This document shows positions 46,525 through 58,393 of a stretch of DNA of 64,000 nt, piece after piece (the first letter of the stretch is position 1; each line of letters begins with the position of its first letter). Source of the DNA: Perilla frutescens (Eukaryota > Streptophyta > Magnoliopsida > Lamiales > Lamiaceae); NCBI GenBank assembly GCA_026008535.1, contig BRKX01000010.1, positions 2,679,001 to 2,743,000 on the forward strand, given 5' to 3'. The position numbers and the translations under genes are program-made. The notes beneath the pieces are model-generated. The model had not been told where the DNA came from. It ran no database searches and was given only the letters and a program-made list of their open reading frames with translations.

Positions 46525-48974
46525 TGTTACACCCATAAGAGGCCGGACGCCGAGACTTACCGAGCAATGGGTAATGTCTCGGCACAATGGTGTCAAGGTG
46601 TGAGTTCCTTGGCTGGTAGACGGGGAAATGAGGATGAGCTGAGATTAGATCGGGTATGGGCGCGCCATGAGCTGGGCGCGTTCCGTCGGGAGCTGCCGAG
46701 TGACGGGTGACAAACGGGATTTTCACCCATATTTCCGAGCATAACATATTCGTTTTATTGATCCTTTTATATATTTTGATTGTTCTAATGCCTCTTTCCC
46801 GTTTTATTTTATAATAAGTGTTTTTAAACACTGTCGTGTAATTTCAGGACAAAACCGATCGAGTCGGGGCTCAAAAGACCGAAGCCGGCGCGACCCGGGT
46901 GCAGGAGCGGCGCGAGTGTGCATCCATGCAGAGGTCCCGTAAGCACGGCAAACGGCGCGGCCCGACTCAGGCCTTGGAGGCGCGACCTCCTCGGTCGCGC
47001 CACCAGGCGCGACCTGATCCAGGCGCGACGCGGGTGCAGGCCAAGCGCGATCGAGCGTCCATGCAGAGGCCCCGAAAGCGTGTGTCGAGGCGCGGCCCGA
47101 CCCGAAGACAGGTGGCGCGACCACTTCGCTCGCGCCTAATGGCGCGGCCCGATCGGGGCGCGACCGAGCCCGTGTCGTGCCCCCCTGTTCCGTTCTGAAT
47201 TTTGGCATTTTCATCTCATTTCTGTTTTATTTTTATGTTGCGGATTTTTAGGGGTATAAATACCCACCATCTTTCAAACTAGGGCAAGACTCATGATATT
47301 AGCCCCCAAAATTTAGAAATTTAGCATTGGAGAAAAAGTGTTAAGAATACAAGTGTAGAAGTTTTGAAGATTTTGGAATCAAGTTTTTGGAAGTTTGAAG
47401 ATTGTTTCGTGCCTTTTCGGGTTTACTCTTATCTATGATTGTGATTTCTTTCCTCTTTATTTATTTTTGTTTAGTTTTATGTTTGGATATGTTTAGCTAA
47501 ATTCTTAATCCTAGGGTGATATGATTTGACATTGAATGGTTGGATGGATGGATGAAAAATCATGTTGATTTCCTCTTTTTGTATTTATTTTCGTGAATCA
47601 ATGGTTTGATTGTATCTAACTAGGGTTGGCCTCCTTAAGTTGGATTTTGTGTTGATTATGTTTTGAGAAAAGCTAATTAGCATTGGAAATTGATTTGTGA
47701 GACCTATTAGGTATTAAATGAGAATTTATGCCTAATTGGATTTTTGGTTGATTAATTGTGCTTGAATTTGAGGAAAATGGAGTTTAATCCTAGAGATAGG
47801 AGAGTTCCCTTTTGTTCAATCAATTCTTAGAGCTCGAGAGAGTCTAGGATTATTATTGGAATTAATCTTGAGTGGAATTAATATGCTTTCGAATCTTGAA
47901 ATCCATTGTTCGTGTTGATGATTCTTACCCTAGGATCTCCCCCTTTCAACTTTTATCTCTCTTATTAGTGCATTTGTGTGTGTTTTGAATTGATTTTAGT
48001 TCATTTCAATATTTTATTTATTTTCACGCCTAGAGTAAATGAAAAAACAAAAATCAACCAATGATTTCGCTATGCTTGACTTGTAAAACGACATGGATGT
48101 GATGCTTGCATGATTTGAATTGTCTTAGTTTCCCTGTGGATTCGACCCCGATTTTTCTTGTACTACAATCTGCTTGTATACTTGCAAGTTAAGTTGGGTA
48201 TTAAAACTCTTAGTAGAAAAAAATACCTCATCAACGGGCGACACTCGAGTTGGCACCGTGCTGCCGAGAGCTGCCGGGCGCCATGCTGCCGAGAGCTACC
48301 GGGTGCCATGTTGCCGAGCTGCCAAGCGCCATGGGGGCCGAGCGCCGAGCGACATGGGCACTGGGCGCCGAGGGACGCTAGGCGCTGCCGAGGGCCAGGC
48401 GCCGAGCGAGGTGCGATCGCGATCGATCGCCGTGCCGTGCGAGCACGCCAGACTTGCGCGCGAGACATGCGGGGCGCCGGGACCCGACGTGGCCGAGAGA
48501 TGCGGACCACGGGGAAAGGACACGCGGGCTGTGCCATGTGTGCCGACAGTTGCTGGTTTTGTGGAGCGGTTCCGGGTGATTGTCCAAAATGCTTAGTGGG
48601 CAGTTTTATGGGAAGATAACTGCCGATGACTTGTCCGAATCTAACTGTTCCTAGCTTGTTCGGTTTTGCCTATTGATGGGGGATGTCCATCATATATTAT
48701 TATGTGTCTTGGCCGTGAAAGGCATAAGTTGTATGCATCGAGCTGTAGGCATTCCTTTGTAAGAAGTGTGTTCTTAATAAAGGTTGGGAAGTGTGTTTCC
48801 TGTATATGCTTGTCTTGCTTATATTTCGCTGCACGTTATTTACTTGATGTAAACAACGAACTCTCACTAAACAAACAAACACGAGTATGGTGAGGGAGCG
48901 AAAGGCTGACGGGTTGGTGCTCAATCTGTGCCGCACAAGGTGAAAATTCATAGTTCGAAAATTTCCTTGTGACA
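46525..48974 (+). repeat. Chromovirus 5' LTR, split by a solo LTR
   Basis: The LTR parts are 46525-46707 and 48234-48974. The GC-rich stretch at 48240-48500 is made of repeated 'gccgag' and 'gcgcc' words, and several long overlapping frames there are composition artefacts. The R region probably lies near 48760-48800, where 'ttaataaaggttggg' offers a polyadenylation-like signal. Confidence 0.92.
46708..48233 (+). mobile_element. Solo LTR of another retrotransposon, nested
   Basis: It begins TGACAAACGGG, ends CCTCATCA, and is flanked by ACGGG on both sides (46703-46707, 48234-48238). At 1,526 bp it contains a GC-rich block (46840-47200), a promoter 'ggggtataaatacccacc' (47251-47268) and an end region 'tccctgtggattcgacccc', in the style of large Athila/Tat-type gypsy LTRs. 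There is no primer site, polypurine tract or coding region, so it is a solo LTR left by unequal recombination. It is younger than the chromovirus it interrupts. Confidence 0.88.
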
Positions 48975-48976
48975 TT

Positions 48977-48990
48977 TGGTATCAGAGCCC
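48977..48990 (+). promoter_or_regulatory. Chromovirus primer-binding site, tRNA-Met
   Basis: TGGTATCAGAGCCC two bases after the 5' LTR, complementary to the 3' end of initiator tRNA-Met. Confidence 0.93.
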
Positions 48991-49024
48991 AATTTAGGGT
49001 TCTGGTTCGATTTGTTGCACAACA

Positions 49025-52000
49025 ATGGTGCAAACTCGTGAATCCTCTGCTTTGGAGGAACGGGTGGAAAGGTTGGAACGCTTGCTGGGCACACCTCCGG
49101 AGACGTCCGAGCAAGTTGCTGTATTCCAACGTGTGCGTGATTTCGAGACGATGGCTGAGGAAATTCGAAAGTCCATGGAGGATCTTCCTTCCTTTGTGGA
49201 AGGGCGCATAATGTCATGCGAAGAGGAGATCTCCAGTATAACGGAGGGGGTAAATGAAAAGCTTGAAGGCTTGCTCAATGACTTGAGACTTGTGAAACGG
49301 GCTCTACGGAGTGCTGAAGATAGACCCGCTTCCAAGTTGAGAGTCCCCGAACCTAAGCCATTTGAAGGTGCTCGAAGTTCGAAGGAGTTGGAGAATTTCT
49401 TATGGGATATGGAAATTTATTTCCAGGCCACCCATGTTCCCGAAGATGAGAAGGTTTTAATAACTAGCATGTATCTGTCGGGTGATACGAAGTTATGGTG
49501 GAGATCCAAACTATCGGATGATGCTAGTGCCAATCGACGGTCTATTGAAACGTGGGACGAGTTAAAGAAGGAATTGAAGGATCAATTCTTTCCTTGCAAC
49601 ACGTCGTGGCTTGCAAGGGATGCCTTGAGAAGGTTGAAACATACGGGATCAGTCCGTGAGTATGTCAAGCAATTCAGTTCGTTGATGCTTGATATACGTG
49701 AGATGTCCGAGGAAGATAAGATGTTTAACTTCCTGTCTGGGTTGCATGCTTGGGCTCAAACTGAGTTGAGACGCCAAGGGGTAAAAGACTTGCAATCCGC
49801 CATTACTGCTGTCGATAGCTTGGTTGATTATAAGGCCATGTGATCTACAGAACCAGGCCAAAAGAAGAAAGAAGCGGGCAAGGGGAAGGAGAATGATAAG
49901 AAGAGCAAATATGGGAAATTCAAGAAGACATCCAAAGATGGTGAGGGCAGTGGATCAAAGGACTCGACCCACAACAATGGGGGCGAGAAGAAGAAAGGTT
50001 GCTTCATCTGCCAAGGCGACCATAGGATGAGGGATTGTCCCAAGAAGGCTCAGTTGAATGCTCTTGTCAATGAAGGCGAAAATGAGAAGGATGGAACTGC
50101 CCCTCGGATGAATCCTCTGCAATTGTTCAATGCAATTCAAGGGGAACCAAAGGTACGGAAGGGTCTGATGTATGTGAAGGTGTCAATCAATGGGAAGGAA
50201 GTGATGGCGATGGTGGACAGTGGTACCACACATAACTTTGTTGCTGAACGTGTTTGTGTCAAGCTTGGACTAGATTTGTCCCCTCAAATGAGTAGAATGA
50301 AAGCTGTGAACTCAGAAGCAAAATTAGTCCAAGGCTCAGCCAAAGTAAAGATACGAGTTGGCCCATGGAGTGGATCATGCACATTGATGGCGGTCCCATT
50401 GGATGATTTTGATGTTATTCTTGGAAATGAATTTCTGTTGCAGGCTAAAGTTGATGTGATGCCCCACTTGAGTGGCGTGGTGATTCTCGACGAAGGTTGT
50501 CCAACCTTTGTTCAAGGGGAATTTCATGGTGATGCAGTAGCCGGTAAAGATGGTGTTGGTTTGATCTCAGCTCTACAGTTGGAGAGGGGACTAAAGCGTG
50601 GTGAGCACACATTCCTTGCTGCCTTAGTTGAGATCAAACTCGGTGTAACTCAAGAAGTACCTGATGCTGTGGCGGACTTCTTGATGGAATTTGAGGATGT
50701 GATGCCTCCTAAGTTGCTTAAGGAGCTACCACCTAGGCGAGCAACTGATCACAAGATCGAGTTGGAGCCTGGAGCGAGACCACCTGCCCAAGCCCTGTAC
50801 CGGATGAATCCTGCGGAGTTGGTGGAATTGAGGAAGTAATTGGATCTGTTGCTGGATACCGGATTGGTGCGCCCATCTAAGACACCTTATGGGTCTCCAA
50901 TGCTGTTCCAAAAGAAGCAAGATGGCTCATTGCGGTTCTGCGTGGACTATAGGGCTCTGAATAAGGTTACTATCAAAAACAAATATCCTATTCCGAATGC
51001 CCTAGACTTGTTCGATAAGCTCACGAAGGTGAGGTACTACACAAAGATTGATTTGAGGTCGGGTTATTGGCAAGTTCGAATTGCACCAGGAGATGAGGGC
51101 AAGACAACTTGTGTAACAAGGTACGGTTCATTCGAGTTCTTGGTGATGTCGTTCGGCTTAACCAATGCCCCTGCTACTTTTTGCAACTTAATGAACGATG
51201 TGTTGTATGAATTCCTTGATCGATTTGTGGTAGTATATTTAGATGACATTGTGATTTATTCTGAGTCATTGGATGATCACTTGGCACATTTGAGGTGTGT
51301 TTTTATGAAGCTGAGAGAGAATAAGCTTTATGCAAAGAAGGAAAAATGTGAGTTCTGTAGAGATTAGATCACATTCCTTGGTCACGTCATTGGCCAAGGA
51401 CGAATCATGATGGATAGGAAAAAGGTGCAAGCTGTTGTTGATTGGCCTGCACCGTGCAAAGTGGTGGAGATCAGGTCGTTTCTTGGCTTGGCAAACTATT
51501 ATAGACAATTCATCAAAGGCTATTCCAAAATTGTTAGTCCTTTGACGGATTTGCTTAAGAAAGATTCAAAGTGGGAGTGGACTGAAGCGTGTCAGAATGC
51601 CTTTGATCAATTGAAGGTCATGCTGTCGACGGAACCGATGTTACGACTGCCCATGTTTGATCAACCATTTGAAGTACAAGTGGATGCTTCAGACCGTGCC
51701 ATTAGAGGTGTGTTGGTTCAAGACAAGCACCCCATTGCCTATGAAAGTCGGAAACTAAAAGATGCTGAGTCCCGTTATAGCACTCACGAGAAGGAGATGA
51801 TAGCCGTGGTGCATTTCTTAAGTGTGTGGAAGCATTACTTGTTGGGTACAAAATTCACTGTGGTGACCGAAAATATTGCTAACACATACTTCAAAACTCA
51901 AAAGAAACTATCACCAAAGCAAGCTCGTTGGCAAGAGTACTTGAGTGAGTTTGATTTTGATTGGGTGCATCGTCTGGGAAAACATAATGATGTTGCTGAT

Positions 52001-53578
52001 GCTTTGAGCCGAAAGGTTGTGGAAGAGTATGTGGCTGCCTTGACTCTTGTGGAGTCGGATTTCTTGGAAAAGATTCGTGAGTCTTCAAAGATTGATCCTA
52101 TCTATGGGAAACTTGTTGAGCAGGTTAAGACAGGGGAATTGAGAAAGTATTGGCTGGAAGATGAGTTGCTATTTGCTAAAGGTAACCGTGCATATGTTCC
52201 GTCGGGTACGTTAAGACAAGAGTTATTGAGGGAAACACATGATCCCCAATGGGCTGGTCACTCGGGAGTCGAGAGGATGTATGCTTTGTTGTTGAGACGG
52301 TACTACTGGCCAAAGATGGGAGATGACGTTGAGGCGTACGTTCGAACCTGCTTGGTTTGTCAATTGGACAAGTTGGAGAGAAAGAAGGAGGCAGGCTTGC
52401 TGCAGCCGTTGCCGATTCCGAATAGACCATTCCAATCCATATCTATGGATTTCATATCGGGTTTTCCTAACTCTAATGGTATGGCTTCTATCTTTGTTGT
52501 GGTTGACAGATTCTCCAAGTACGACATCTTCATTGCCGCACCCAAAGCATGTCCAGCTGAAGTAGCTGCGGAACTATTCATGAAAAATGTGGTGAAGTAC
52601 TTTGGTATTCCAGAAGATACCATAAGTAATCGAGATACTCGATTCACAGGCCGGTTTTGGACGTTCTTGTTCAATATGATGGGGACGGATCTCAAGTTTT
52701 CAACAGCAAATCATCCTCAGACGGATGGGCAGACCGAGATGATGAACCAGTTGCTGGAGGAATACCTAAGACACTATGTGTCGGCGAGTCAAAAGGATTG
52801 GGTTGAGTTGATGGATATAGCACAATTCAGCTACAACTTGCATAGATCCTCGGTGACAGGGAAGAGCCCCTTTGAGTTGGTGAATGGTCAACAACCATTG
52901 GTAGCACATGAAATTGCTGTGCAACGGTCGGGTGGGAATTGTCCAGCAGCCTACCGGGTTGCTAGAGAAAAGCAAGAGTTGATGGACGAGGCCCGTGATA
53001 GCTTAGCAAAAGCACGTCGCATGAAGAAGTATGCTGACAAAGGGCGACGTGATGTTGAGTATCCTGTTGGTGAACAGGTTTTGCTGAAGCTAACCCCTCA
53101 GATTTGGAAGAAAATCTCTTCCAAGACAGTGCATCGGGGATTGATTCCAAAATATGATGGTCCATTCGAGGTGATGAAGCAAGTGAGAAATGTAGCTTAT
53201 CGGTTGAAGCTACCGGATAGGTTGAAGATACATCCAACTTTTCACGTGTCTTTCTTGAAGAAGTTCAATGCTGATTTACTTAATTCTTCAAGGGAACAAG
53301 TGAAAAGGGCACCACCAGTGATCAGGAAGCAATTTTCCAAGACAATGCAGAAAATACTTGATCACCGAACTATGGGGCAAAGTAAGAAAAATCAAAGAAC
53401 AGATTACTTGGTTCAGTGGGGAGGTGAGTCAGAGATTGATGCTACGTGGGAAAAGGTTGTGACACTTTGGCAATTTGAGAAGGAGATTGCGGAGTACTGG
53501 AGGGTGAAGGACGGTAAACCGGGGACATCGACGAGGGAGTCGACTGGCTCTGGTGGGGGTGGTTTGTTACACCCATAA
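49025..53578 (+). pseudogene. Chromovirus gag-pol polyprotein, three nonsense codons
   Basis: One frame of 1,518 codons without any frameshift. Domains in order: coiled-coil N-terminus, gag core (about 100-270), CCHC knuckle CFICQGDHRMRDC (about 326), protease MVDSGTTHNF (about 398), reverse transcriptase with FCVDYRALNK and YLDD (about 738), RNase H (VDASDRAI), integrase with HHCC finger and D,D,E core (SMDFISGF, SNRDTRFTG, GQTEMMNQLL), and a C-terminal chromodomain (YLVQWGGESEIDATWEK). Stops interrupt it at 49841-49843 (TGA), 50837-50839 (TAA) and 51365-51367 (TAG); the first two fit C-to-T changes of CGA and CAA. The chromodomain places it with the chromoviruses; the clade (Reina- or Galadriel-like) is uncertain. 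The last codons run into the 3' LTR. Confidence 0.94.
53552..53562 (+). promoter_or_regulatory. Chromovirus polypurine tract
   Basis: ggtgggggtgg lies two bases before the 3' LTR and is the expected plus-strand priming site. It also encodes glycine codons at the end of the polyprotein. Confidence 0.75.
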
Positions 53579-54502
53579 GAGGCCGGACGCCGAAACTTAC
53601 CGAGCAATGGGCAATGTCTCGGCACAATGGTGTCAAGGTGTGAGTGTCTTGGCTGGTAGACGGGAAAATGAGGATGAGCTGGGATTAGATCGGGTACGGG
53701 TGCGCCATGAGCTGGGCGCGTCCCATTGAGAGCTTCCGAGTGACGGGCGACACTCGGGTTGGCGCCGTGTTGCCGAGAGCTGCCGGGCGCCATGCTGCCG
53801 AGAGCTACTGGGCGCCGTGTTGCCGAGCTGCCGAGCGCCATGAAGGCCAAGCTACCGAGCGCCATAGGGGCCGAGTGCCGAGCGCCATGGGGATCGAGTG
53901 CCGAGCGACGTGGGCGCCGAGGGCCAGGCACCGAGTGAGGTGCGCGCGCGGCCGAACGCCGTGCCGTGCGAGCGCGCCAGATTTGCGCGCGAGACACGCG
54001 GGGCGCCGGGACCTGACGTGGCCGAGAGATGTAGACCACGGGGCAAGGACACGCGGGTTGTGCCATGTGTGCCGACAGTTGCTGGTTTTGTGGAGCGGTT
54101 CCGGACGGTTGTCCAAAATGCTTAGTGGGCAGTTTTGTGGGAAGATAACCGCCGATGACTTGTGTGAATCTAACTGTTCCTAGCTTGTTCGGTTTTGCCT
54201 ATTGATGGGGGATGTCCATCATATATTGTGATGTGTCTTGGCCGTGAAAGGCATAAGTTGTATGCATCGAGCTGTAGGCATTCCTTTGTAAGAAGTGTGT
54301 TCTTAATAAAGGTTGGGAAGTGCGTTTCCTGTATATGCTTGTATGTTTATATTCCGCTGCACGTTATTTACTTGATGCAAACAACGAACTCTCACTAAAC
54401 AAACAAACACGAGTGTGGTGAGGGAGCGAAAGGCTGACGGGTTGGTGCGCAATCTGTGCCGCACAAGGCGAAAAGTCATAGTTCGAAAATTTCCTTATGA
54501 CA
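53565..54502 (+). repeat. Chromovirus 3' LTR
   Basis: Intact 938-bp LTR, TGTTACACCC to TTATGACA. It gives the uninterrupted reference for the split 5' LTR, and differs from it by substitutions and repeat-number changes in the GC-rich part. Confidence 0.95.
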
Positions 54503-54507
54503 ATCAC

Positions 54508-56106
54508 CATAATGAATGTACGCTTAACAAGAAACATTCAATTTATGATAATTGTAATACATCTTAGATATCAAATTGTATGTGTTTCATGTATTGGATC
54601 AACTTAGATAAGATGTCTTTCAATCAAAAAATAATTTTCGACCTTATTGCAGGTCGGTCAAAAAATTATTTCTGACCAATTATAGACTGGTCGAAAAATT
54701 ATTTTGGAGTTCATATTAGATAGGTCGGTAAACTATTTCTGAAATCATTACCAGATCAAAAATTATATTCCTACCATTTTCAAGAGGGTAAACAATTTTA
54801 GAACACCTCAAAAATACCTAATAAAATATGTAGTCACAATTACATCCAATAAAGTATCATACATTCACATTAAAGTATAAATTTCCAAGTAAAGAAAAAT
54901 CCACTACAAAATATAAATAGTACTAGAAATCATTTAAGTTGACTAGATGACTCGTCGTGCCGATATGAAGACTGACTCGCCCTTAGTGCTTCATAAGCTT
55001 TTTTAACCTATCTCAATGCAAACTCAGAAGAAAAGTCTTTTTAACTCTCCAACGAGACACCACAAGATGGGAATAATCTAATGCAGTTTGAATTCGAGTT
55101 GCCGCTTGTTGTCTCATTGCCGAAACAGTTGGCTTTCTTCGAGAATATTGTCCTAAAAGAGTGACTTTTAGTATGAAAAAACAGCAAGTTAACTTATTCG
55201 AAAAATATATTTAATATCAAGATATCGTATCAGAAAATATTTTTCAAAATGAAATAGAGCGTATCAGAAAATATTTTTTGATAGCTTATCAAAGAACATC
55301 TTTTGAATTGTAGTGTATATCAGAAAATATTTTCCAAAAATAATAGTGCATATGAGAATTTTGATAACATGAGTAACATTACAAAACAATATTCGAATTC
55401 AATGGACAATATTAAAAAATATTTTTTTGAAACATAAGCACCAAAGCAACGTATCACAAAGTAAGCATATTAGAAAATATTTGTAAGCATATTAGAAATA
55501 TTTTTTGACTAAAGTATCTCTCATCAACAAAAATCAATTTGACAACCAGATTAAACGAAGAGCTACAAACGAATACGATTTTTCTCAAAGAACGAAGAAA
55601 TAAAGAAACAGATAATTACATTATCAAACATTATCACATAATAAAAAAAATCAAGCATTTCTCCCTTCAAAAATCAACTTCCAAACAAAAGTAAAAAAAT
55701 CAAAAATAAAATAAAAAATCAACAATGAAAAATCAAACTTATGAATATCTTCCATGACGATTTGGATTGGGTCAAAGAATGCTCACTTCGAAGAACACTT
55801 CTCTCCCGATTTTGATTTCTCCCCCTCAAATCAGAAAAAAACTATCAAAACCATAGAGACACCCTAACGCAAATGATTTTCTGAAATCTTGATTTTCTGA
55901 TTTGTGTTTCCTTTAGAGGTATCAAAAATTGATTTTTTTTTGAAATTTTTTATTTTCTATTTTAATTATTTTAAATTAATAATATTGTTAAAATTGATTT
56001 TTAGGGGAAGGGTAAAAATGGAAACATTTGTAGTGCGGAAAAAAATCATAAAAATAAATAAATTATAGTGTGTAAAAAAAAATGTGTAGTGTGTTTAGCA
56101 ACACCC
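54508..56106. other. Right part of the outer transposon, non-coding
   Basis: 54630-54760 holds repeats of 'ggtcgaaaaattattt' variants. 55210-55500 holds at least six 'tatcagaaaatatttttt' variants. 55700-55880 on the minus strand resembles a gene leader followed by ATGGAAGATATTCATAAG, but the frame that follows matches nothing I know. Confidence 0.5.
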
Positions 56107-56114
56107 AATTTTAA

Positions 56115-56988
56115 ACATGTGAAAGAACATAAAGATATGGATTTTATCGAGCTTTTAGCACATTGATCAAGAAAAAAAAAAGAGTTGAGTCTCTTGTGAG
56201 ACGATCTCACGGATTGAGATTCATTAGACTGATCTTATTTAACTCATCTTTTTTCTTTCCTTTCCATTTTCTTTTAATTTTTTCACAAATATATATTTAA
56301 AAATTTGAATTAATTTTTTTTTCATTTGGCGTCTCGCGCAATCTACTCATCCAAATTCCAACCATGTGGATTTGTGCACTACTGTCGATAATTATTTTTT
56401 TTGAAATAAATATACTACCTAAATTGGAATTAATGAATATTAAAATAAAAATGAATTAATTTAATTTTTTTTACCCGGTGTCTCGCGCAGTGCATTAAAG
56501 TTAAATTTTAATTTAATTGAATTTTGAACCTAAAGTAAAAAATATTAAAGTTAAATTTAGTAAATATTGAATTACTTACGATTCAAATCAAATTAATTTC
56601 GTTGTATTTAATAAGAACATTTGCTTTTCATCGGTCGATATACATTTTTAGCTGCAATTTTAAATACAAAATGTTGATTTAAAAAGTTATTCGAACACTG
56701 ACATAATTCTCAACGTGAGGACGTAAATCACTTAACAACAATGGCATTTTATCAAATTTAATCATTTACGATTTTTGTTTGTATATGCTCTTTCTGTAAT
56801 GCTATTTATATACGGCCTATTAAATCATACTATTTTTCTATGATCTAATATGCATGTTATTATTTTTATTCATAATGCTTAGATTCATCATTGTAATGCT
56901 ATTTTTTGAATTCAATCTTACCACACCAAACTTCATTCATACCATAATTGGACCCTTCCATTGTTTCAAATTGAAGACAACATTAATA
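56115..56988. other. AT-rich spacer with MITE remnants
   Basis: 'cttgtgagacgatctcacgg' at about 56193-56212 is the core of a familiar plant MITE palindrome, and 'gtctcgcgcaatctactcat' with a second 'gtctcgcgcagtgcatt' copy at 56480 are repeats of one another. No gene seen. Confidence 0.45.
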
Positions 56989-57407
56989 AGTACATTTCAC
57001 TTTTGACCCCATTAGAATAGGGTCAAAACATTTTAAGTTCTAAAAGTTAATTTTTTGGTCCAAAATGGTATTTTTTCTGCAATTTTGGTCTCATAAGACA
57101 TTTTCCAGACAATTTTAATTCCATGAGGATTTTTTCCGACAATTTTAGTTACAAACTAACAGAGAAAGTTAACCCACGCAACTAACTTTCTATGTTAGTT
57201 TGGGACTAAAATTTACAGCAGCTAACTTTCTCTGTTAGTTTGTGATTAAAATTGTCGGAAAAATATTTCGTAGGACTAAATTTTTCAGAAAAATATTTGA
57301 TGGTATTAAATTTATCAAAAAAGTATTATTTAGAACCAAAAATATAACTTTTAGTACTGAAAGTGTTTTGACAATATTCTAATGAAACCAAAAGTGAAAT
57401 TTAAACA
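56989..57407. mobile_element. Foldback MITE, second copy of the 3.1-kb family
   Basis: Arms begin tacatttcacttttgacccc and end with the inverse, with the same 31-bp 'ggtctcataagacattttcc' modules as 3077-3538. The flanking decamer AACATTAATA is perfect (56979-56988, 57408-57417), which fits a Mutator-type 9- to 10-bp target duplication. Confidence 0.88.
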
Positions 57408-57582
57408 AACATTAATATATGGAAACTAATCTAATATGGAGTATTATTTTATTTTATATTATAATATGGAAACTAATAACATAAAATTAGTAAATTACAA
57501 TTTTTTTTTAAATTTGCCCTTTTCTGATAAGGACTAGTCTATCACTGGTAGTAATCTATCTGCAGTCTCAATCAGAATTGCT

Positions 57583-57602
57583 CCTCTCTCTCTCTCTCTC
57601 CT
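57583..57602. repeat. (CT)n tract upstream of the gag-like frame
   Basis: A short pyrimidine run typical of plant 5' leaders. Confidence 0.8.
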
Positions 57603-57679
57603 TCTCCCTCTCCTCAAATATTCTCTCTTCCTTTCACTCCGTCGAAAATCGCGTTGCCGAACTGGCTCCATCACTACCA

Positions 57680-58393
57680 ATGGCAGAACTTCAATATTTC
57701 ACGACGAGAATTCCGGTGCCTCGATTCGACGGTTCGGACCCACACGGCTGGGTTTTCCGTATCAATGAGTTCTTCAACCTCCACGGCACCCCGCAGCCAC
57801 TTCGCCTCAAAATCATATCCTTCTACATGGACGGCGCCGCCGCCAGCTGGTTTCAGGCGATGAAGTCGAACAATCTCTTCTCCACTTGGCCCAAATTTCT
57901 CGAAGCCCTAAACCTCAGATTCGATACCTCGATTTTCGACGATCACCAAGGAGCCCTGTCCAAACTTACCCAGACCGGATCTGTAGCTGAGTTTCAATCC
58001 TCTTTCGAAAAACTGATGAACAGAGTGTCGGGAATCTCTGAGTCGCTGCTGGTGAGTTTCTTCGTCTCTGGTTTGAAGCCCGAAATCAAGCGAGAGATGT
58101 CACTCCCACGGCCCAATCCCGATACTTTGATGGAGGCTTTCGCGGTGGCGCGGGCCTATGAGGCCCGCTTCGAAGAAATGAAACTGGAATCCGAACCTCC
58201 TTTGCTTCCGATACGGCGGCTGACGGCGGCGGAACTGGAAGAGAAAAGAGAGAATGGGATTTGTTACAACTGTGACCAAAAATTGTACGGCAATCATAAA
58301 TGCCGGAGCAGATTTCTGTTCCTCTTAGGCGATGACGATGAAGAAGAAGGGAATGATTATGAGGAAGAAGTTGCCGTAGAAGTAGACTTTTAA
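57680..58393 (+). CDS. Gag-like protein with zinc knuckle, no pol
   Basis: An uninterrupted frame of 237 residues. MAELQYFTTRIPVPRFDGSD opens a Ty3/gypsy-type gag region: WVFRINEFFN, then AAASWFQAMK, then WPKFLEALNLRFD, GSVAEFQSSFEKLMNRV and FVSGLKPEIKREM. A knuckle CYNCDQKLYGNHKC (C-x2-C-x7-H-x-C) precedes an acidic C-terminus. The frame is open to 57578, but the internal ATG at 57680 fits the family start, and the (CT)n tract at 57583-57602 looks like a leader. No protease, reverse transcriptase, LTR or primer site was found around it. It is either a truncated retroelement or a domesticated gag; intact coding over a lone gag makes the second worth testing. Confidence 0.75.
   Translation: MAELQYFTTRIPVPRFDGSDPHGWVFRINEFFNLHGTPQPLRLKIISFYMDGAAASWFQAMKSNNLFSTWPKFLEALNLRFDTSIFDDHQGALSKLTQTGSVAEFQSSFEKLMNRVSGISESLLVSFFVSGLKPEIKREMSLPRPNPDTLMEAFAVARAYEARFEEMKLESEPPLLPIRRLTAAELEEKRENGICYNCDQKLYGNHKCRSRFLFLLGDDDEEEGNDYEEEVAVEVDF

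Larger units (their letters stand above)
46525..54502 (+). mobile_element. Ty3/gypsy chromovirus, full length with nested solo LTR
   Basis: LTRs begin TGTTACACCCATAAGAGG and end ATGACA or GTGACA. A perfect 5-bp duplication ATCAC flanks the element (46520-46524, 54503-54507). The 5' LTR (46525-48974) measures about 919 bp after removing a 1,531-bp insertion plus duplication; the 3' LTR (53565-54502) is 938 bp. A tRNA-Met primer site follows the 5' LTR and a polypurine tract precedes the 3' LTR. One gag-pol frame with a C-terminal chromodomain lies between them. The LTRs are clearly divergent, including indels in their GC-rich 'gccgagcgccatg' repeats, so insertion was not very recent. Confidence 0.95.
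41221..56106. mobile_element. Outer transposon of the nested stack (8-bp TSD)
   Basis: A perfect octamer AATTTTAA flanks it (41213-41220, 56107-56114). The left end is GGGTGTTTCTTTACACA and the reverse complement of the right end is GGGTGTTGCTAAACACA; further 'cacactacaca' blocks occur in both subterminal regions. Removing the two insertions inside leaves about 2.5 kb of non-coding sequence with repeated motifs such as 'tatcagaaaatattttt'. The 8-bp duplication suggests hAT, but the terminal bases are unusual for hAT, so the superfamily is open. The AT-rich octamer could match by chance. Confidence 0.6.

Noticed and set aside
46899..47198. Arg/Pro-rich protein in the GC-rich block
   Set aside because: Open on several frames of both strands because of composition, inside a solo LTR.
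48158..48619. Ala/Arg-rich proteins at 48.2-48.6 and 53.4-54.2 kb
   Set aside because: They lie in the two LTRs of the chromovirus and arise from 'gccgagcgcc' repeats open in all frames.
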